Shown here: in pieces, positions 33,185 to 44,907 of the stretch
How the letters are laid out: every line of letters starts with the position of its first letter
Position numbering within the stretch: the first letter of the stretch is position 1
From: Odontocerum albicorne
Lineage: Eukaryota > Arthropoda > Insecta > Trichoptera > Odontoceridae
DNA length: 64,000 nucleotides
Direction: 5' to 3'
Assembly (NCBI GenBank): GCA_949825065.1
Contig: OX463847.1
Span: forward strand, 34,043,089-34,107,088
Notes under the pieces: model-generated
What the model was told of the DNA's origin: nothing
The model's database searches: none
The model's input: only the letters and a program-made list of their open reading frames with translations
Position numbers and translations under genes: made by a program

Positions 33185-33312
33185 ATTTTTTAGAGCATAA
33201 ACAAGTATTGTATGTGCTCTCCTGATGATGAGGGGAAAGCTTTGAAACCGGTAGGGTTATACCGATACAAAAAGTGGAATAAACAGTATTTGATAAAACA
33301 AATTACAAAATA
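33185..33312 (+). repeat. Single copy of the hammerhead-like retroelement tail
   Basis: This isolated unit has the palindrome GAGCATAAACAAGTA/TTGTATGTGCTC, then CCTGATGATGAGG, GAAACCGGTAGGG, TTATACCGATAC and GTGGAATAAACAGTA. It matches the array at 12811-13950 unit by unit and shows that the repeat also exists outside the array, as expected if it is a retroelement 3' end. Confidence 0.8.
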
Positions 33313-33499
33313 AACAACAATTTATATGAACTGTCTTCAAGGGCGCTCCAACTCACTATTATTAACAGATTAAAAGTATAGAATAAATTTAAATATTTAA
33401 ATATAGAATAAGAATAACAAAATAATAAATAAATTCAGTTTAAGAATAGGACGGTAGTGGCTGCGGTCATTACCTACATATACTTACACTCGGCTTTGA

Positions 33500-33760
33500 G
33501 CACGGGAAACAAATAAATAAAGAAAGGCTGTCAAATACAAATACATAGTGCAAAAGTGAGTGAAAGACGTGATAGAGGAAGGTGAACCAAAATATGGTCG
33601 GATAAAGTGAATGATGTTTTGAACGAAAAATAAGAAGTAAGAGAAGTTTTAGGAGCTGTATGAGTTGTATCGATGTAGAAGAGGCGAATTATGTGTGTCG
33701 AAATAGAAAAGTATGGCGCTCTTTTCGCTCTGCCAACCCTAGTAAGGAAACAGCGTGATG
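33500..33760 (+). repeat. Family R retroelement tail, copy 8
   Basis: It contains GTGCAAAAGTGAGTGAAAGA, ATATGGTCGGATAAAGTGAA, GTAGAAGAGGCGAATTATG and ends at AAGGAAACAGCGTGATG, the conserved boundary. Frame shifts interrupt the protein. The 5' boundary is unclear; 33430-33500 resembles the end of family L, so one element may have inserted into the other. Confidence 0.7.
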
Positions 33761-34169
33761 GTATTTATGTATGTCACACGAGTCATACAATTTGCAGTCA
33801 TAATACACATAACCTACCAGAGCCTTATGGCGTACAAAAAAAAACAACAATTTATGCTTATTTTAAATGTACCCGCTTTGATATATCAACATATAGTATA
33901 TAGTATATTTATCCCTTTTTCACAGATGAAAATAGCTTTTGAAAAAAACAGTGCTTTCACTATCGTGTGAATGAAAACCTTAAAAGAAAGTATAAAGCTC
34001 TATTCGCACATTAATAAATGGTTATATAATTAAAATTGGAAAAAATAATCAAAAGATTATAGTTTGAAAATAATAAAAAGACAATTTATATAACGCCATT
34101 TAGAAAATAGATTTTTTTCAAAAGTACTCTAACGCAGGATTCAAACCATGTATTATTGACGGAATAAAA
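33761..34169. other. AT-rich non-coding stretch
   Basis: Nothing recognised. Confidence 0.35.
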
Positions 34170-34410
34170 ATATTGCAAAATAAATAGAAATATTTTGAGT
34201 GTAAGGATAGAAAGATAGTAGCTGCGGCCATTAGATTAGATACTCTCCCGCGTCTGCATATGTTTGGAAACACATATTCGGTAAGATAATTGCAGAAAAC
34301 TTACCAAGGGAAGACGAACTACAAAGAAACCTTTGTAAATATTTTTATGTGTGATAGTAACATATTTGGCTTTATGGGGAGTATAGTGTTTGTATGTTAT
34401 TGTTCATACA
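34170..34410 (-). mobile_element. LINE 3' end (family L), copy 2
   Basis: Read on the minus strand it has GCCAAATATGTTACTATC, CAAAGGTTTCTTTGTAGTTC, GTCTTCCCTTGGTAAG and GAGTATCTAATCTAATGG, in the same order as the copies at 17790 and 59940. No coding part survives. Confidence 0.65.
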
Positions 34411-36299
34411 TTATTATAAAAACAAGGTATAGTGAATGATTTCACGCCCGCCGTAAAGAGTTTCAAAAGATACATACCACTCTTAAGCAATACGGAAAGC
34501 CGGGCATTGTCTCTTCAATCTTGAATAAGGTTGATAAAGTAGTAATCATTTCTTAAATCTTAGAAAAATACGTTTGTTTTTACTTTGTGGTGTCATGTTT
34601 ACTTTTTTTAATTTAGCTCTTGACTGATTTCGAAGACATCTTTTTCGAAGAGATTTCGAAGACGTTTTCCTCGTCAGATGAAGATGAACTAAATTATGTC
34701 TTAAATATATTTTTTATAATTATAATAGGTACGTGGGAGGGGAGTAGTGACTAAGTAGGTTAGAATGGGAAACATATTTAACAGAGGACCATTATTGAAA
34801 TTGGCTTTGTTGTTTATAATGTCAAAACTTAACTTAACGCTTTTTTTTAATCTCGAGAATTTCTACGTTATCCAACTGCAATCACCCTTGCTCCGTGCAG
34901 AATCCGTAAATCACGATCGATATCAAACGAATGGGTTTTTTTGATTAAGTTAATACCGATTTCCGAAAAAGTATCATTATTTAAACATCTGAACTATTTC
35001 CTAAGTCTTTTTAAAACGTTTGTCTTGCTATAATATTTTTATTTTGATTGTACTTTTGTTGGCTACATTGGAGTCTTTCAACCTCCCATATTTATTTTAT
35101 AGGATGACCTAGTTAGGATGTGCTCTTAATGTGATTGTAATGGTCAGAAAACAGTGCTTTACCACGTTATCAAATAGAGCTAGACCAAAAAAAATCATTC
35201 TTGGGATTTGTAGATGGTTTTTTCAGCGTGTGGAAACAGCACAGACTAAGATATACTTGTCCAAATTAGGTTGGCAGATAAAGTGGGCAATTTGATGCTG
35301 GCTGTAGACTACCTCCCTGCATACTTGAGACTCTGCGAAAGTATTGCTTTAGTGATGGTAGGATGAGCGCTATTCTCAGTCACACTTGGTTCATCATTCG
35401 AACAAGATGAAGCATAGTTGTACTTGACTTCTGGCCCTTTGCATTATTTCCATAATCTGAGAACAGTTTTTTCCTTCATGGAGAGATGTTTCATACGGAA
35501 AAATTCAAAGGTCAAGACAATCGAGCAGTTATTACATGTTCAAAACATGTTTTTGTCGTTGCTTTATTCAAATTAAGTATACTTTTCAGCCTATGAAATA
35601 TTTACTATACAGATAATTAAAAATCTAAATCTAATTATACAAAGTGGAAAACTTTTAGAAACAAGATTATCCCAGCCAATTAATTTAGCTAACGATGTTA
35701 TTCCGCGGTCAACCAGTTTCAGTTATTCATTTCCACCCCTAATAAAACATTAACTCATAATTGTATTCAAGTACGCGGCTTTTAATATTTTCCAGTTAAT
35801 ATTTCATTTCATAAAATATATTACAGCCGCTTTGCAGAGAAAGTAATCCATTTTAGTGAGTTTACGTGAACACCACAAATAAACCGGTTTATATTCAATT
35901 CGTTATGAAAATAAACACAAAAGTGTAATCTGCGAATCTCTCCATTATTCAGCCACCGAGTTAATAAAGCCAAACAACAATGTTAAGAGTTAATAATCTT
36001 GTTAAGGAGTTAAACATCTTCGGCCTAGCCGGTCGGGGTTTTGCGCCCCCGGAAATTGAGCTTTTCATCATTTCGGTTGTAACGTGCCATTGTTCAGGGG
36101 CAGGGGGCCACAACCTTTTGACGGCGGGCATCTTGGTACTTGCCGATCTATTTGTGTCTGCCCTTCACTATTTTAGCACAACGGATAAGTTTTTGAATAA
36201 TGACTCAAAACGTATTGTATTAAACTTTCGTTCTATACAGTACGAACTGGTGTGTTTACTACTATGCAATCTCTTCGGCAATATCTTAAAACCAATCCA
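34411..36299. other. Non-coding stretch with a GC-rich patch
   Basis: Near 34610-34700 a GATTTCGAAGAC motif is repeated. 35700-36180 is GC-richer and contains an open frame at 35980-36327 (115 residues, starting MLRVNNLVKELNIFGLAGRG). That frame has no known motif. The patch might be an exon, a pseudogene or a conserved non-coding element; it is not called as a gene. Confidence 0.3.
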
Positions 36300-36640
36300 C
36301 CTATCATGTCGCGTAGCTCATGAGTGAGTATCGCGACTACCATGATAGCCTTTGACGACTCCTCTCAATCCATCCATGCACTGATTCGAATAGCAGTTGT
36401 CAAGGGTAGTTCTGTTGTTCTCATTTAGTCACTCCAATGTATTGGGACTCTTCCTCTTACATATCGTCCTTCCCGCTTCCAGTGTCCACAATCGTCTCCA
36501 AATTGTATCCTTGACCACGAGCATCCATAGAATGCACTTGTATCCAAAAAATCGGAGGACTTGTCATAAGCATATAGTCGACAATATGTTGGTGATTCTC
36601 AATTCTTCGATGATGTGTGCATTAGACAGATGTTGACCAA
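36300..36640 (-). pseudogene. Possible LINE 3' relic
   Basis: On the minus strand scattered blocks such as SRQRLSWSRYSLMSYAT and, in another frame, DTIWRRLWTLEAGR resemble the degenerate end of an RTE-like retroelement protein. Every frame is broken and no terminus is visible, so the call is tentative. Confidence 0.3.
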
Positions 36641-36767
36641 TACAGTGACCTTTTATTTACAATCTCATGATATCCGCACAAGATTGAGCCTCTCAGTACT
36701 ACAATTAATAAAAATAATATGTCAAGACTGTTACATTTTGTTTTTTTTAAGATATTGTATAGCATCA

Positions 36768-37085
36768 CATTACAGTATAGCCTGGCAGGCTTTTTTGCTA
36801 TCTACCAATCTCTTACAACCAACCAGAAAAATGCAAAAAAGGTTTAAGTGAAACTAGACTGATACTTTTTTTTTAAATGGATACCAATGGGAATCAAACC
36901 CGCAGCCCCCGGATCTGTAGACAAGCGTCTTCTTACAAGACGGTCGTCAAATATTTATGTATTTTACTACAACTCGACAGGTTTATTGCTAAATAACAAT
37001 TTCTAGCTACCGACCTCCTGACAACCTCCATGGCCTTGTTTGTAAGACGCTTGAGTCGGGTTCGATTCTCGATGGTACCCAAAAT
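36768..37085. repeat. TIR/tRNA-like repeats (family T), two fragments
   Basis: AGCCTGGCAGGC and ACCAATCTCTTACAACCAAC at 36778-36830 are the family's left terminal repeat. An inverse tRNA-like core follows (GGGAATCAAACCCGCAG, 36891-36907, with AAGACGGTCGTC). A second core lies in plus orientation at 37023-37080: ACCTCCATGGCCTTG A-box region and GGGTTCGATTCTCG B box. This is a hot spot of at least two insertions. Confidence 0.55.
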
Positions 37086-38292
37086 ATAAAAAAAGGTCCT
37101 GGTAATAGAATTCGTCAAATAGCAATACTCGCATACGTCGAGTATGTGCGCTACTATTACTGAGTATTCACGTGCGGTAGTCTTACCAACGCGTACAATG
37201 ACGAACCGCATGTTCCATGCCTTCTCTTCGAGTTCCGTGCCTAGTTTTAAGCCCGATGGTTTGATTATTGGAGCCAAAGACAGTCATTCCTTCAGGACAC
37301 GCCTGAAATGCAGTTAAAAAAACAGACATCTTACCACTGGATTACGGAAATTGCCAAGTTGCCTTGCTGTATCAACAATGTTCTTATGGTATTCAAAAAA
37401 GTTCGAAAACAACTAAGAAGATAGAACACGTCAAATATATGTTAAAGTTTATTTGAAAAACGAGTATGTATATAAAAGCAAGTGTGCAAAAATATCAAGA
37501 AAGTCAAATGGGTTATGTTATAATGGGTATATAAATTGTTAAATTCTACCTTTATTCTTTATTCCCACAACCATATTACGGCTTTGTGTTTTTTTTAATC
37601 CTACCTTGAGGAGAGTTTTCTCTCTAAACGGTTCTATATAAATTTTCCTATTATCTCAGAAAGGTGAAATGTGCACTTCCGTGACATAAATATATTTTTG
37701 GTCTAGTAGTTGGAAGGATTATTTTCCGACACGGGGGTTACGGACTCGATGTCCATTGATACCCTATTTTATTATAAAGGGTTCCAGATGGATTTTTACT
37801 AAAGACCTCTTGATCATATTTCTGTTTAGTTAAAAAAGATTGCCATTTGTTAATAAATCCACAAGGTTTTACTGCATTCAATAAAAGTGCAATTTAGAAA
37901 ATTTAAACTGCTTTTTTTAAATATGTTGAAAACTGGACGCCGTAAGCAGAAAGTTAGGAAAATATAATTGCTACTAACCAGAAACAGTGGCTGTTTAACA
38001 TTGTTTCGTATCATCAACTAGCCTCATTGAATTTGTCATTGTTAAACCGTAGTCGTCAATATTGTCATTGCCAACCGTCTGATAGATAGTGGACTTGTCT
38101 ATAATATATAAATATAGATAACAATTCCAAAGTCATGGACTTAGCTAAGATGACAGTATTTTAGTACAAACTATGATGTATGGGAGTGCAACTTGGACAT
38201 GGAAAATACTGAATGGAGCTGAATGAAACTCTTGTTTCATACGAGTTATACGTAATATAAATGGGTGTGATTTAATGTTTTTTCTGTAGATG
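37086..38292. other. Non-coding stretch with one tRNA-like relic
   Basis: A degenerate tRNA-like core of family T lies at about 37690-37780 (GGGGGTTACGGACTCGATG). Nothing else was recognised; the open frame at 36933-37277 runs antisense through the repeats upstream. Confidence 0.35.
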
Positions 38293-38412
38293 GCTGTAAT
38301 CTAACGGTTAACATTTCGCTAAGCAAGGGTCGCCTTCGGTTCGATTCCTGTCGGATTCACTTTCGGGCTGGTTCACTCTTGGAGCTTTTACATCTAAATT
38401 AATGTTTTTTAA
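38293..38412 (+). repeat. tRNA-derived SINE (family S), copy 1
   Basis: The head has an A-box-like TAATCTAACGGTTAACATT and a B box GGTTCGATTCC, followed by GTCGGATTCACTTT. The body ends TTTTACATCTAAATTAATG. Copies at 51897-51985 and 54700-54850 share head and body. The anticodon-arm part is eroded, so it is a SINE and not a tRNA gene. It abuts the family R tail at 38418. Confidence 0.7.
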
Positions 38413-38417
38413 CATAC

Positions 38418-39065
38418 CATCACGTCGTTTCCCTACTGGGGTTGTCCAAAGAAGACTAAGCGCCAGATTTTTCTATATCGGCACGCACATTTCGCTCTTT
38501 CTACATCCATCTCATAAAGCTCCAACGATTTCTCTTCCTTCTTATATTTCCTTCTTTCAAATTTTATTCACTTGATCCAACTATACTTTCCCTGTTCTTC
38601 TTCTTTGACTCATTCCACTCACGTTTACACTGTATTTATTTATTGGTATTTCTTTATTAATTCGTTTTACGTGTCCAAACCATCTCAGAGTGATCTTCTT
38701 CTCACTTAACACATTAACCTTGAGTTCACATTCCTCCTAACCATTAAATTTTGTATTCTGTCATAATTTTTCACCCCGTGTATTCAAGTGCACGCAGTTT
38801 TTTTCTACGTTCAGTTTTAACTTCCATACATCAAAGTTGCTAGAATTTACGGCGTTATAATAAAATATTCATCCCTTATCCCTTCATACCATATTCTCTC
38901 AAACATTATCAGGCCATATATCTACTGCAATAATTCGACTATTTTCAGTATTTCTCCACGTCATAAAATACTGTTGTAGACTGTCATTTTAGCAGATTTT
39001 GATACTGTCCGGTTCGAGTATATATGTTAAAGGCGCCATTAACTTTGTTTCCTATCACTATTACA
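38418..39065 (-). pseudogene. Family R retroelement, copy 9 (long)
   Basis: It starts at CATCACGTCGTTTCCCTACT and continues for about 650 bp through all family landmarks: CCAAACCATCTCAGAGTG (the Trp-Phe-Gly-His block on the minus strand), and near 38985-39060 the Tyr-Ser-Asn and Asn-Lys-Val-Asn-Gly-Ala region of the reverse transcriptase C-terminus. It is the best copy for family length but has no long open frame. Confidence 0.75.
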
Positions 39066-39704
39066 AAGGCAGCCCGGTCCAAAACTTATCTTGAATGAGC
39101 TTTACAGCGCAAAAAGATTCGAAACAACTGTTTTTTAGGGTCAGACTCATAACCAGACGTCTTTTCCACTCCTTGAACACGGATAACTACTGGGATTCTT
39201 TAAAGATCGTTGCTTTTTAGTACGATATCTTAAATAGTTTTAGATTAACCCAATTGAGTATTTTATTTTATCTACAATTATTTTATTTTTTTGACTGTTC
39301 CAACTCACTTGTAATTGGTATAATGCTTTTCGTACTTTTTTGATACCTAATTCCTAGAATTTCAGTCTTGAAAGGTATAATATAAAATCTTAATTTAATT
39401 GCAATGGGTTTCCCTATAGCTTTTTGTCTTAATGTGTGTTAATTTAATCACAAAATAGTTCTGAATACAGAAGATGCTCCTGCAGTAAGTAAGGGCTGTC
39501 CAATTATCTCGGAATATGAAAGTCTTGGAAGATCCGATGTCATAAGGGTGGATCATTGGCATCGTACGAGCTTAATTGATTTGCACTTTTTTTCAAGTCA
39601 AAACATAGAAACAGAACTCTATTTTTTGTACTTGTATTAACGTTGGAAAAATGATATGAATAATCAAATATTTTGATTTTTTTGGTTTTTCATCGTAACA
39701 TAAG
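39066..39704. other. Non-coding stretch, nothing recognised
   Basis: AT-rich; no gene, repeat or RNA was recognised. Confidence 0.35.
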
Positions 39705-39900
39705 TTTGACGACCTCTGTAACTTAGATGTTAAGACGCCTATCTTTCAAGCTGGAGGACAGGATTTCGGTTCCCGTTGGTACTCAGATTTATTAAAACGT
39801 GTTACAGTCTGGTTTCCCTTAAGGCTTCTTTGATTTTTCTTTGATTTGTGGGAAGAAATCACTACATACCAATAAGCCAATTAGGTCGTACTAAATCCAA
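39705..39900 (+). repeat. TIR/tRNA-like repeat (family T), copy
   Basis: The core starts CGACCTCTGTAACTTAGATG, has AAGACGCCTATCTTTC in the anticodon-arm region and a B box CGGTTCCCGTTGG. It continues with ACAGTCTGGTTTCCCTTAAG and the right terminal repeat GGGAAGAAATCACTACATAC ... AAGCCAATTAGG. The left terminal repeat is not visible. Confidence 0.6.
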
Positions 39901-40854
39901 CTAAAGTGTTATGCAATACAATACATTAAGTTTTTTTTAGTATAAGTCTCTTTAAGTTAAAAATGTTTTTACATGAAATTAAAAAGAAGTTAAATAACTG
40001 GAAAGTTTACTCCTTAGATGGCTCAAAAACCTTTTCTATCATATTCACTAATTTAATGGGTCTTGTGAAGTTTCTATTTCTTTCTTCTAGAAATGTTGTA
40101 TTTTCAGTGCGGAGTCAATTGCGATTACTGTAGCTGTAAAACTTGCCGAACTTTCTTCTTCCGGATTCCTAATTCCTTATCATACTACGCTAAGTTAAAT
40201 AAGTGGTGTACACTGTATCACCAGCAATAAAAACACTAAAATAGCGTTTCTATCAGATCTGATGAAACATTATATTTTGTTAAAAAAGAGTTTCATTTAA
40301 ACAAAAAATAAAATTTATCTGAAATCTAGAAACTTGACAAAATAGAGCAGTCAGTATTAGATCCTCACAAATAATAACTAATATTTGTTTATTTAAAACA
40401 AAGCGACTATCGAATTATCGAATGTGTGTAATACTTTTTTTACGGCAATCATATAACTTAGCGGTTACAATTGGTGTAGCGGCGTGCCTATCGGTAGGAC
40501 AGGATGATATTTTCATCAAAGCTTTATAGATATTTTTTTACAGAGACGTCCTCTGTTTCTCTTCACAAGATTGTGTAATTGTTAAAGCAGGAAGAAGTTA
40601 TCTGAAGCGATAGGCAAGGATTTTTTTTTGGAAAATTTATTTTGAGTTTATTTTTCCTCTGAGAGGGCTCGCAGTCGTAATTATTGCCATGTTGTTAAGC
40701 TGTCAAACCCGTACAAATGTTAGTAATGTAAAACTTTAAAATATTGTTGAGTGAATAATTTTTGATTATTTTTTAGTTTATTTACTAGTTTTCCTAATAT
40801 CTGAAATGATGTATTGGTGGCATGCTAAAAAATCGTATTTACAGGTAAAATTAA
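39901..40854. other. Non-coding stretch, nothing recognised
   Basis: AT-rich; a faint tRNA-like trace near 40460-40510 is too eroded to call. Confidence 0.35.
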
Positions 40855-41020
40855 TAGAAATTCACGTTACCACGTTTCATGAAATGCTCATAGACGGTGG
40901 TTTTCGAAATTCTCAGTATGTCGGCAATCTCTCGTATTGTTTAATTCTTAAGCATTTTGCAAAATACTAAAATTCTCATTTTATCTACTCTGCTGACGAT
41001 TTGTTCCTTTAATTATTATT
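40855..41020 (-). pseudogene. mariner transposase N-terminal relic
   Basis: The minus strand reads TIREIADILRISKTTVYEHF followed by MKRGNVN, the second helix-turn-helix of a mariner transposase. The related motif in the element at 26275 is more damaged. No terminal repeats were found here and upstream residues are only partly recognisable. Confidence 0.6.
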
Positions 41021-41772
41021 CTATCTCCACTTACAAAAGACTATTTTGGTATTGATTTCCAGTCATTGTGGAATTCTCCGAAAATAAAAAGTTAATGGGT
41101 TAGCTAAATTTTCTTCAGAATTTGAAGCTCTCTCGGATTACTTAATTCCTTCGTCTGATATTTTCCCCTTTCGAAGGATATCGTGTTTTCCAACTATTCT
41201 GATGAATAACATCCCATTACTTTGGACAATTTTTCGATATCTCCATTATGCCGTATGCGTCTTTGTCACTAATCTCACTTATCCGAGGTTCATACATTGA
41301 AGGAGGGGTAAAATTCCATTTAGCAAAAGCATTTCTCGTGATTGTTTTTGTAATTCCTATTTTACTTTCTAAAAATTTAATCTATTACTGTCATTAAATA
41401 TTTCGACTCTTTAATATTGTTTAATATTCCAATCTGTAAATAAATATTAAACACCACAATTCATCTGTAAAATATACTCGTACATACATAAATTGAACTT
41501 AAATATGCATATTAATATTAAATCATTTTAAACAATGACTGTAATTTATTATTACTACTGTTTTTTGTATCTTCATGTTAGTTTAAGACTAAGTTTTGTA
41601 TTTTTTGTCACTAATTTTAAGTACTTGTATAACCTGTCACATGTTCATTTGTATATAAAGACACTGTTGTGTCGTTAATTAAATAAATAAATAATAATAC
41701 ACGAGTATAATATTTTACTTTAATACGATTTTACATAAATTTAATTTAAAGTTATATTTCAATTTAATCTTT
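41021..41772. other. AT-rich non-coding stretch
   Basis: Nothing recognised apart from TACTCGTA at 41475-41482. Confidence 0.35.
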
Positions 41773-41774
41773 TA

Positions 41775-42642
41775 GCACATCGATCAATAAGTCCCGGGAC
41801 TAACTACTAAAACAACATTTGTTTGCCAAAATTCTTCTTTATTCATCAACATAGTCTCCTTCAAGAGCGATACATTAATTCCAACGCTTTCCTAACTTTT
41901 CTATTCCAGCCGTGTAGAACGATTTATCTTTGGTTTCAAAATAGGCGTTAGATTGGCGATCACTTCTTCATTGGAGCCAAATCTCTTTCCCTGGAGCATC
42001 TTTTTGAGGTATGTGTACAGCCAATAGTCGCTGGGGGCCAAATCTGGAGAATACGGTGGGTGCGGAAGCAATTCGAAGTTCAACTCATGCAATTCGGCCA
42101 TCGTTACCATCGACTTGTAACACGGTGCATTGTCCTGATGAAAGGGAACTTTGATGGGGCCGTTTTATTGCAATTTCTGCCTTAAAACGCTCCAATAACG
42201 CTATGTAATATTTGCTATTGATGATTTTTCCCTTTTTCAAGGTAATCGATGAATATTATACCATGCGCATCTCAAAATACGGAGGCCATAACCTTCCCGG
42301 CCGACTGTTGAGTTTTTGGTCGTTTCGGACGACTTTCACCGGCTGATCTCTACTCAACTGACTGCCGGTTTGATTCCGGAGTATAGTGGTGGATCCAAGT
42401 TTCATCCATTGTCACATACCGACTCAAAAACTCCTGTTTATTTCGCGTAAACAGTTCCAAACAGCGCTCTGAATCATCGAAAGTAGCGTCACTAAAACCA
42501 CTGTAACTCAGTGACACAATGTCTGAATGTCATGAAAATTTGACACGTAACTTCTAAAGGTTGGTAATAACTGAGAATGGTATGGATTTGTTATTAGAGG
42601 GGCCATATGTTGGTTAGTCCCGGGACTTATTGATGGATGTGT
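41775..42642 (-). mobile_element. irritans-type mariner, internally deleted
   Basis: Terminal inverted repeats of about 30 bp contain AATAAGTCCCGGGACTAAC (41785-41804 and, inverse, 42613-42632), with TA at 41773-41774 and 42643-42644. The element is 868 bp, about 400 bp shorter than a full mariner, because the 5' part of the transposase gene is missing. Confidence 0.85.
41880..42485 (-). pseudogene. irritans-type mariner transposase relic
   Basis: From 42485 downward the minus strand reads DDSERCLELFTRNKQEFL, then SRYVTMDETWIHHYTPESNR (first catalytic Asp), KVMASVF, a stop in place of Trp, then DAHGIIFIDYLEKGKIINS and a frame shift before DNAPCYKS (second Asp). ELLPHPPYSPDLAPSDYW (third Asp) and LKKMLQGKRFGSNEEV follow. 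The motif spacing fits DD34D. Trp-to-stop changes and frame shifts show it is dead. The resemblance to the irritans subfamily is strong. Confidence 0.87.
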
Positions 42643-43139
42643 TAATGTACATATGTTAATGTTGAAAAATTGTATAAATAAATGTACAAAAATATTGGGC
42701 TTGCAAAACAAATTGTAATATTGAATAGACATATCGACCGATAAATTTATACCTTTGTTAATATAATATTTTACAATAAATTCATTAAAAACCTCACAAC
42801 AAACAATACTATATACCGTTTCCCGCTGAGTGAGTATATAACGATATAATAATGCCATGATACAATCTAGGAGCATTTTACTGATATATTTACTTTTTTA
42901 TAGATTTTTTTACAGCTGCAGTCTACAAAAAAAACTTATTTCATTTACAAATATTATATAAAAAAACGGATCTAAAAAAAACAAAATTTAAAGGAAAACG
43001 TCAATCTAATAACCTTAAAACACATAATATAGGGTGACTCAGATTAAAGTTCACTTTTGAAAATTTCATAATAAAATAATGATATATTGTTATCAACTTT
43101 GATTACAGCAAACATATAACAAAAGACTGGGAATTTATT
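42643..43139. other. AT-rich non-coding stretch
   Basis: Nothing recognised. An open frame at 42508-42876 crosses the mariner end and is accidental. Confidence 0.35.
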
Positions 43140-43800
43140 TTTCCTATCGCTACATACATATTTTACCTCTTCTTCATCCATCCACCATCTCACCGTGTAC
43201 CTTGACTTAAATATTTACTTCTTTCAAAATATCATACCCTCGAACCAAGCATTATTTCATTTTTTTTCCTCTTCCACACCTTTCACTCATATTTGCACTA
43301 TATGTTTTGTAATTATTTTTTTTCATTCATTCGTTCTAGATGTCCAAACGATCTCAGATTGCTCTGATTGGTCTTCCTTAGTACATCAGCCTAAGTTCAC
43401 ATTCATACCTAATCATTTTATTACCTATTATATCATGTGTAGATTTTGTCGAATAGTTATCCCATGTTCTTTATACAATGTACGTATTTCTTCATTTCTA
43501 CAGCATTCATTCAGTTCTTTTTTATGCGTTCTCCACTCCGCGTTTCACTTACATAGATCAAAATTAGTACTGAACACTGCTATGGACTGTCATCTTAACA
43601 GATTTTGATACTGTATGGTTCGAGTACATATATTTTAGTGATCCGTTGACTTTGTTTCCTATTGCTTCATGTCGTTCGACATATCTCGTAACGTCCATTA
43701 TCTGAGAAAATATAATGCTACCTAAATAGCAGAAGCCTGAACACACTCTAATCTTACATCGCCCACCTATATGTCGCATTCACTTTTCCTTTCACATTTT
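43140..43800 (-). pseudogene. Family R retroelement, copy 10 (long)
   Basis: The minus strand at 43770-43570 reads RVCSGFCYLGSIIFSQIMD, then HEAIGNKVNGSLKYMYSNH and SKSVKMTVHSSVQY, the reverse transcriptase C-terminal region. The 3' part carries CCAAACGATCTCAGATTG and related landmarks. The conserved 3' terminus is eroded. Frame shifts separate the blocks. Confidence 0.75.
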
Positions 43801-43835
43801 TCTATTCCCATAACTTAAGTCTTTAGATAGGGTGA

Positions 43836-44575
43836 AATTAATAGTTACATAACATATTTCCTAAAATTGGTAGAAAATATAACAAATGCCTTCGAAGAAA
43901 TTCTGAAAATAGATCGAATTCCTTTATATTAAAAAAATGAAATTATGACACCAACCATTATCAATTTAATTTCTATAAAATATATAATTAAAAGTTTGTA
44001 CATATTTCCTAAAATTGGTAGAAAAAATAACAAATGCCTTCGAAGAAATACTGAAAATAAATCGAATTCCTTTATGTTAAAAAAAATTTAATTATGACAC
44101 CAATCATTATCAATTTAATTTTTATAAAATATATAATTAAAAGTTACGTATTTCCTAAAATTGGTAAAAAAAATAACAAATGTCTTCGAAGAAACACTGA
44201 AAATAAATCGAATTCCCTTATGTTAAAAAGAATGTTATTATGACACCAATCATTATCAATTTAATTTATATAATATATAATTAAAAGTTACGTATTTCTT
44301 AAAATTGGTAAAAAAAATAACAAATGTCTTCGAAGAAACACTGAAAATAAATCGAATTCCCTTATGTTAAAAAGAATGCAATTATGACACCAATCATTAT
44401 CAATTTAATTTATATAAAATATATAGTTAAAAGTTACGTATTTTCTAAAATTGGTAGAAAAAATAACAAATGCCTTCGAAGAAATACTGAAAATAAATCG
44501 AATTCGCTTTTGTTAAAAAGAATTAAATTATGACACCAATCATTATCAATTTAATTTATATAAAATATATAATAG
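43836..44575. repeat. Five-copy tandem repeat, ~146-bp unit
   Basis: Units begin with CTAAAATTGGTA at about 43861, 44010, 44155, 44299 and 44446. Each contains CCTTCGAAGAAA, AAATCGAATTCC and TTATGACACCAATCATTATC. Identity is high but not perfect, so the array is older than the 41-bp one at 52400. It starts next to the 5' side of a family R copy. Confidence 0.92.
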
Positions 44576-44907
44576 TACATCGACAATTATCTGGATCTAG
44601 AAGAGGAGAAAGATGTATATTTTTTATAAAAAAACTGGCGATCTGTTCTTTTCGCGTACTCTGATAGGGAAAAGGCAAAATAATAAATATTATTTCAGCC
44701 CCTCATCAAGTCAAAGAGTACTGTACCTTATATGTAGTAGAAGAATAAAAGACAGAGAAAGACAGAGAGGGAGAGAGAGACAGAAAGGTTTGTATCATTT
44801 TAGTATTTTTTGAAAATCTTTAAGTAAGGTTTTAATTTATCACGCTTTCTGTTGCACAGTGTACTAAATCAAATACATATCAAACAGTAATTATTCATTA
44901 TCATCAC

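Noticed and set aside
34610..34720. Possible further copy of the hammerhead-like repeat (TCGTCAGATGAAGATG)
   Set aside because: Only short words match; the stem order and AATAAA are absent.
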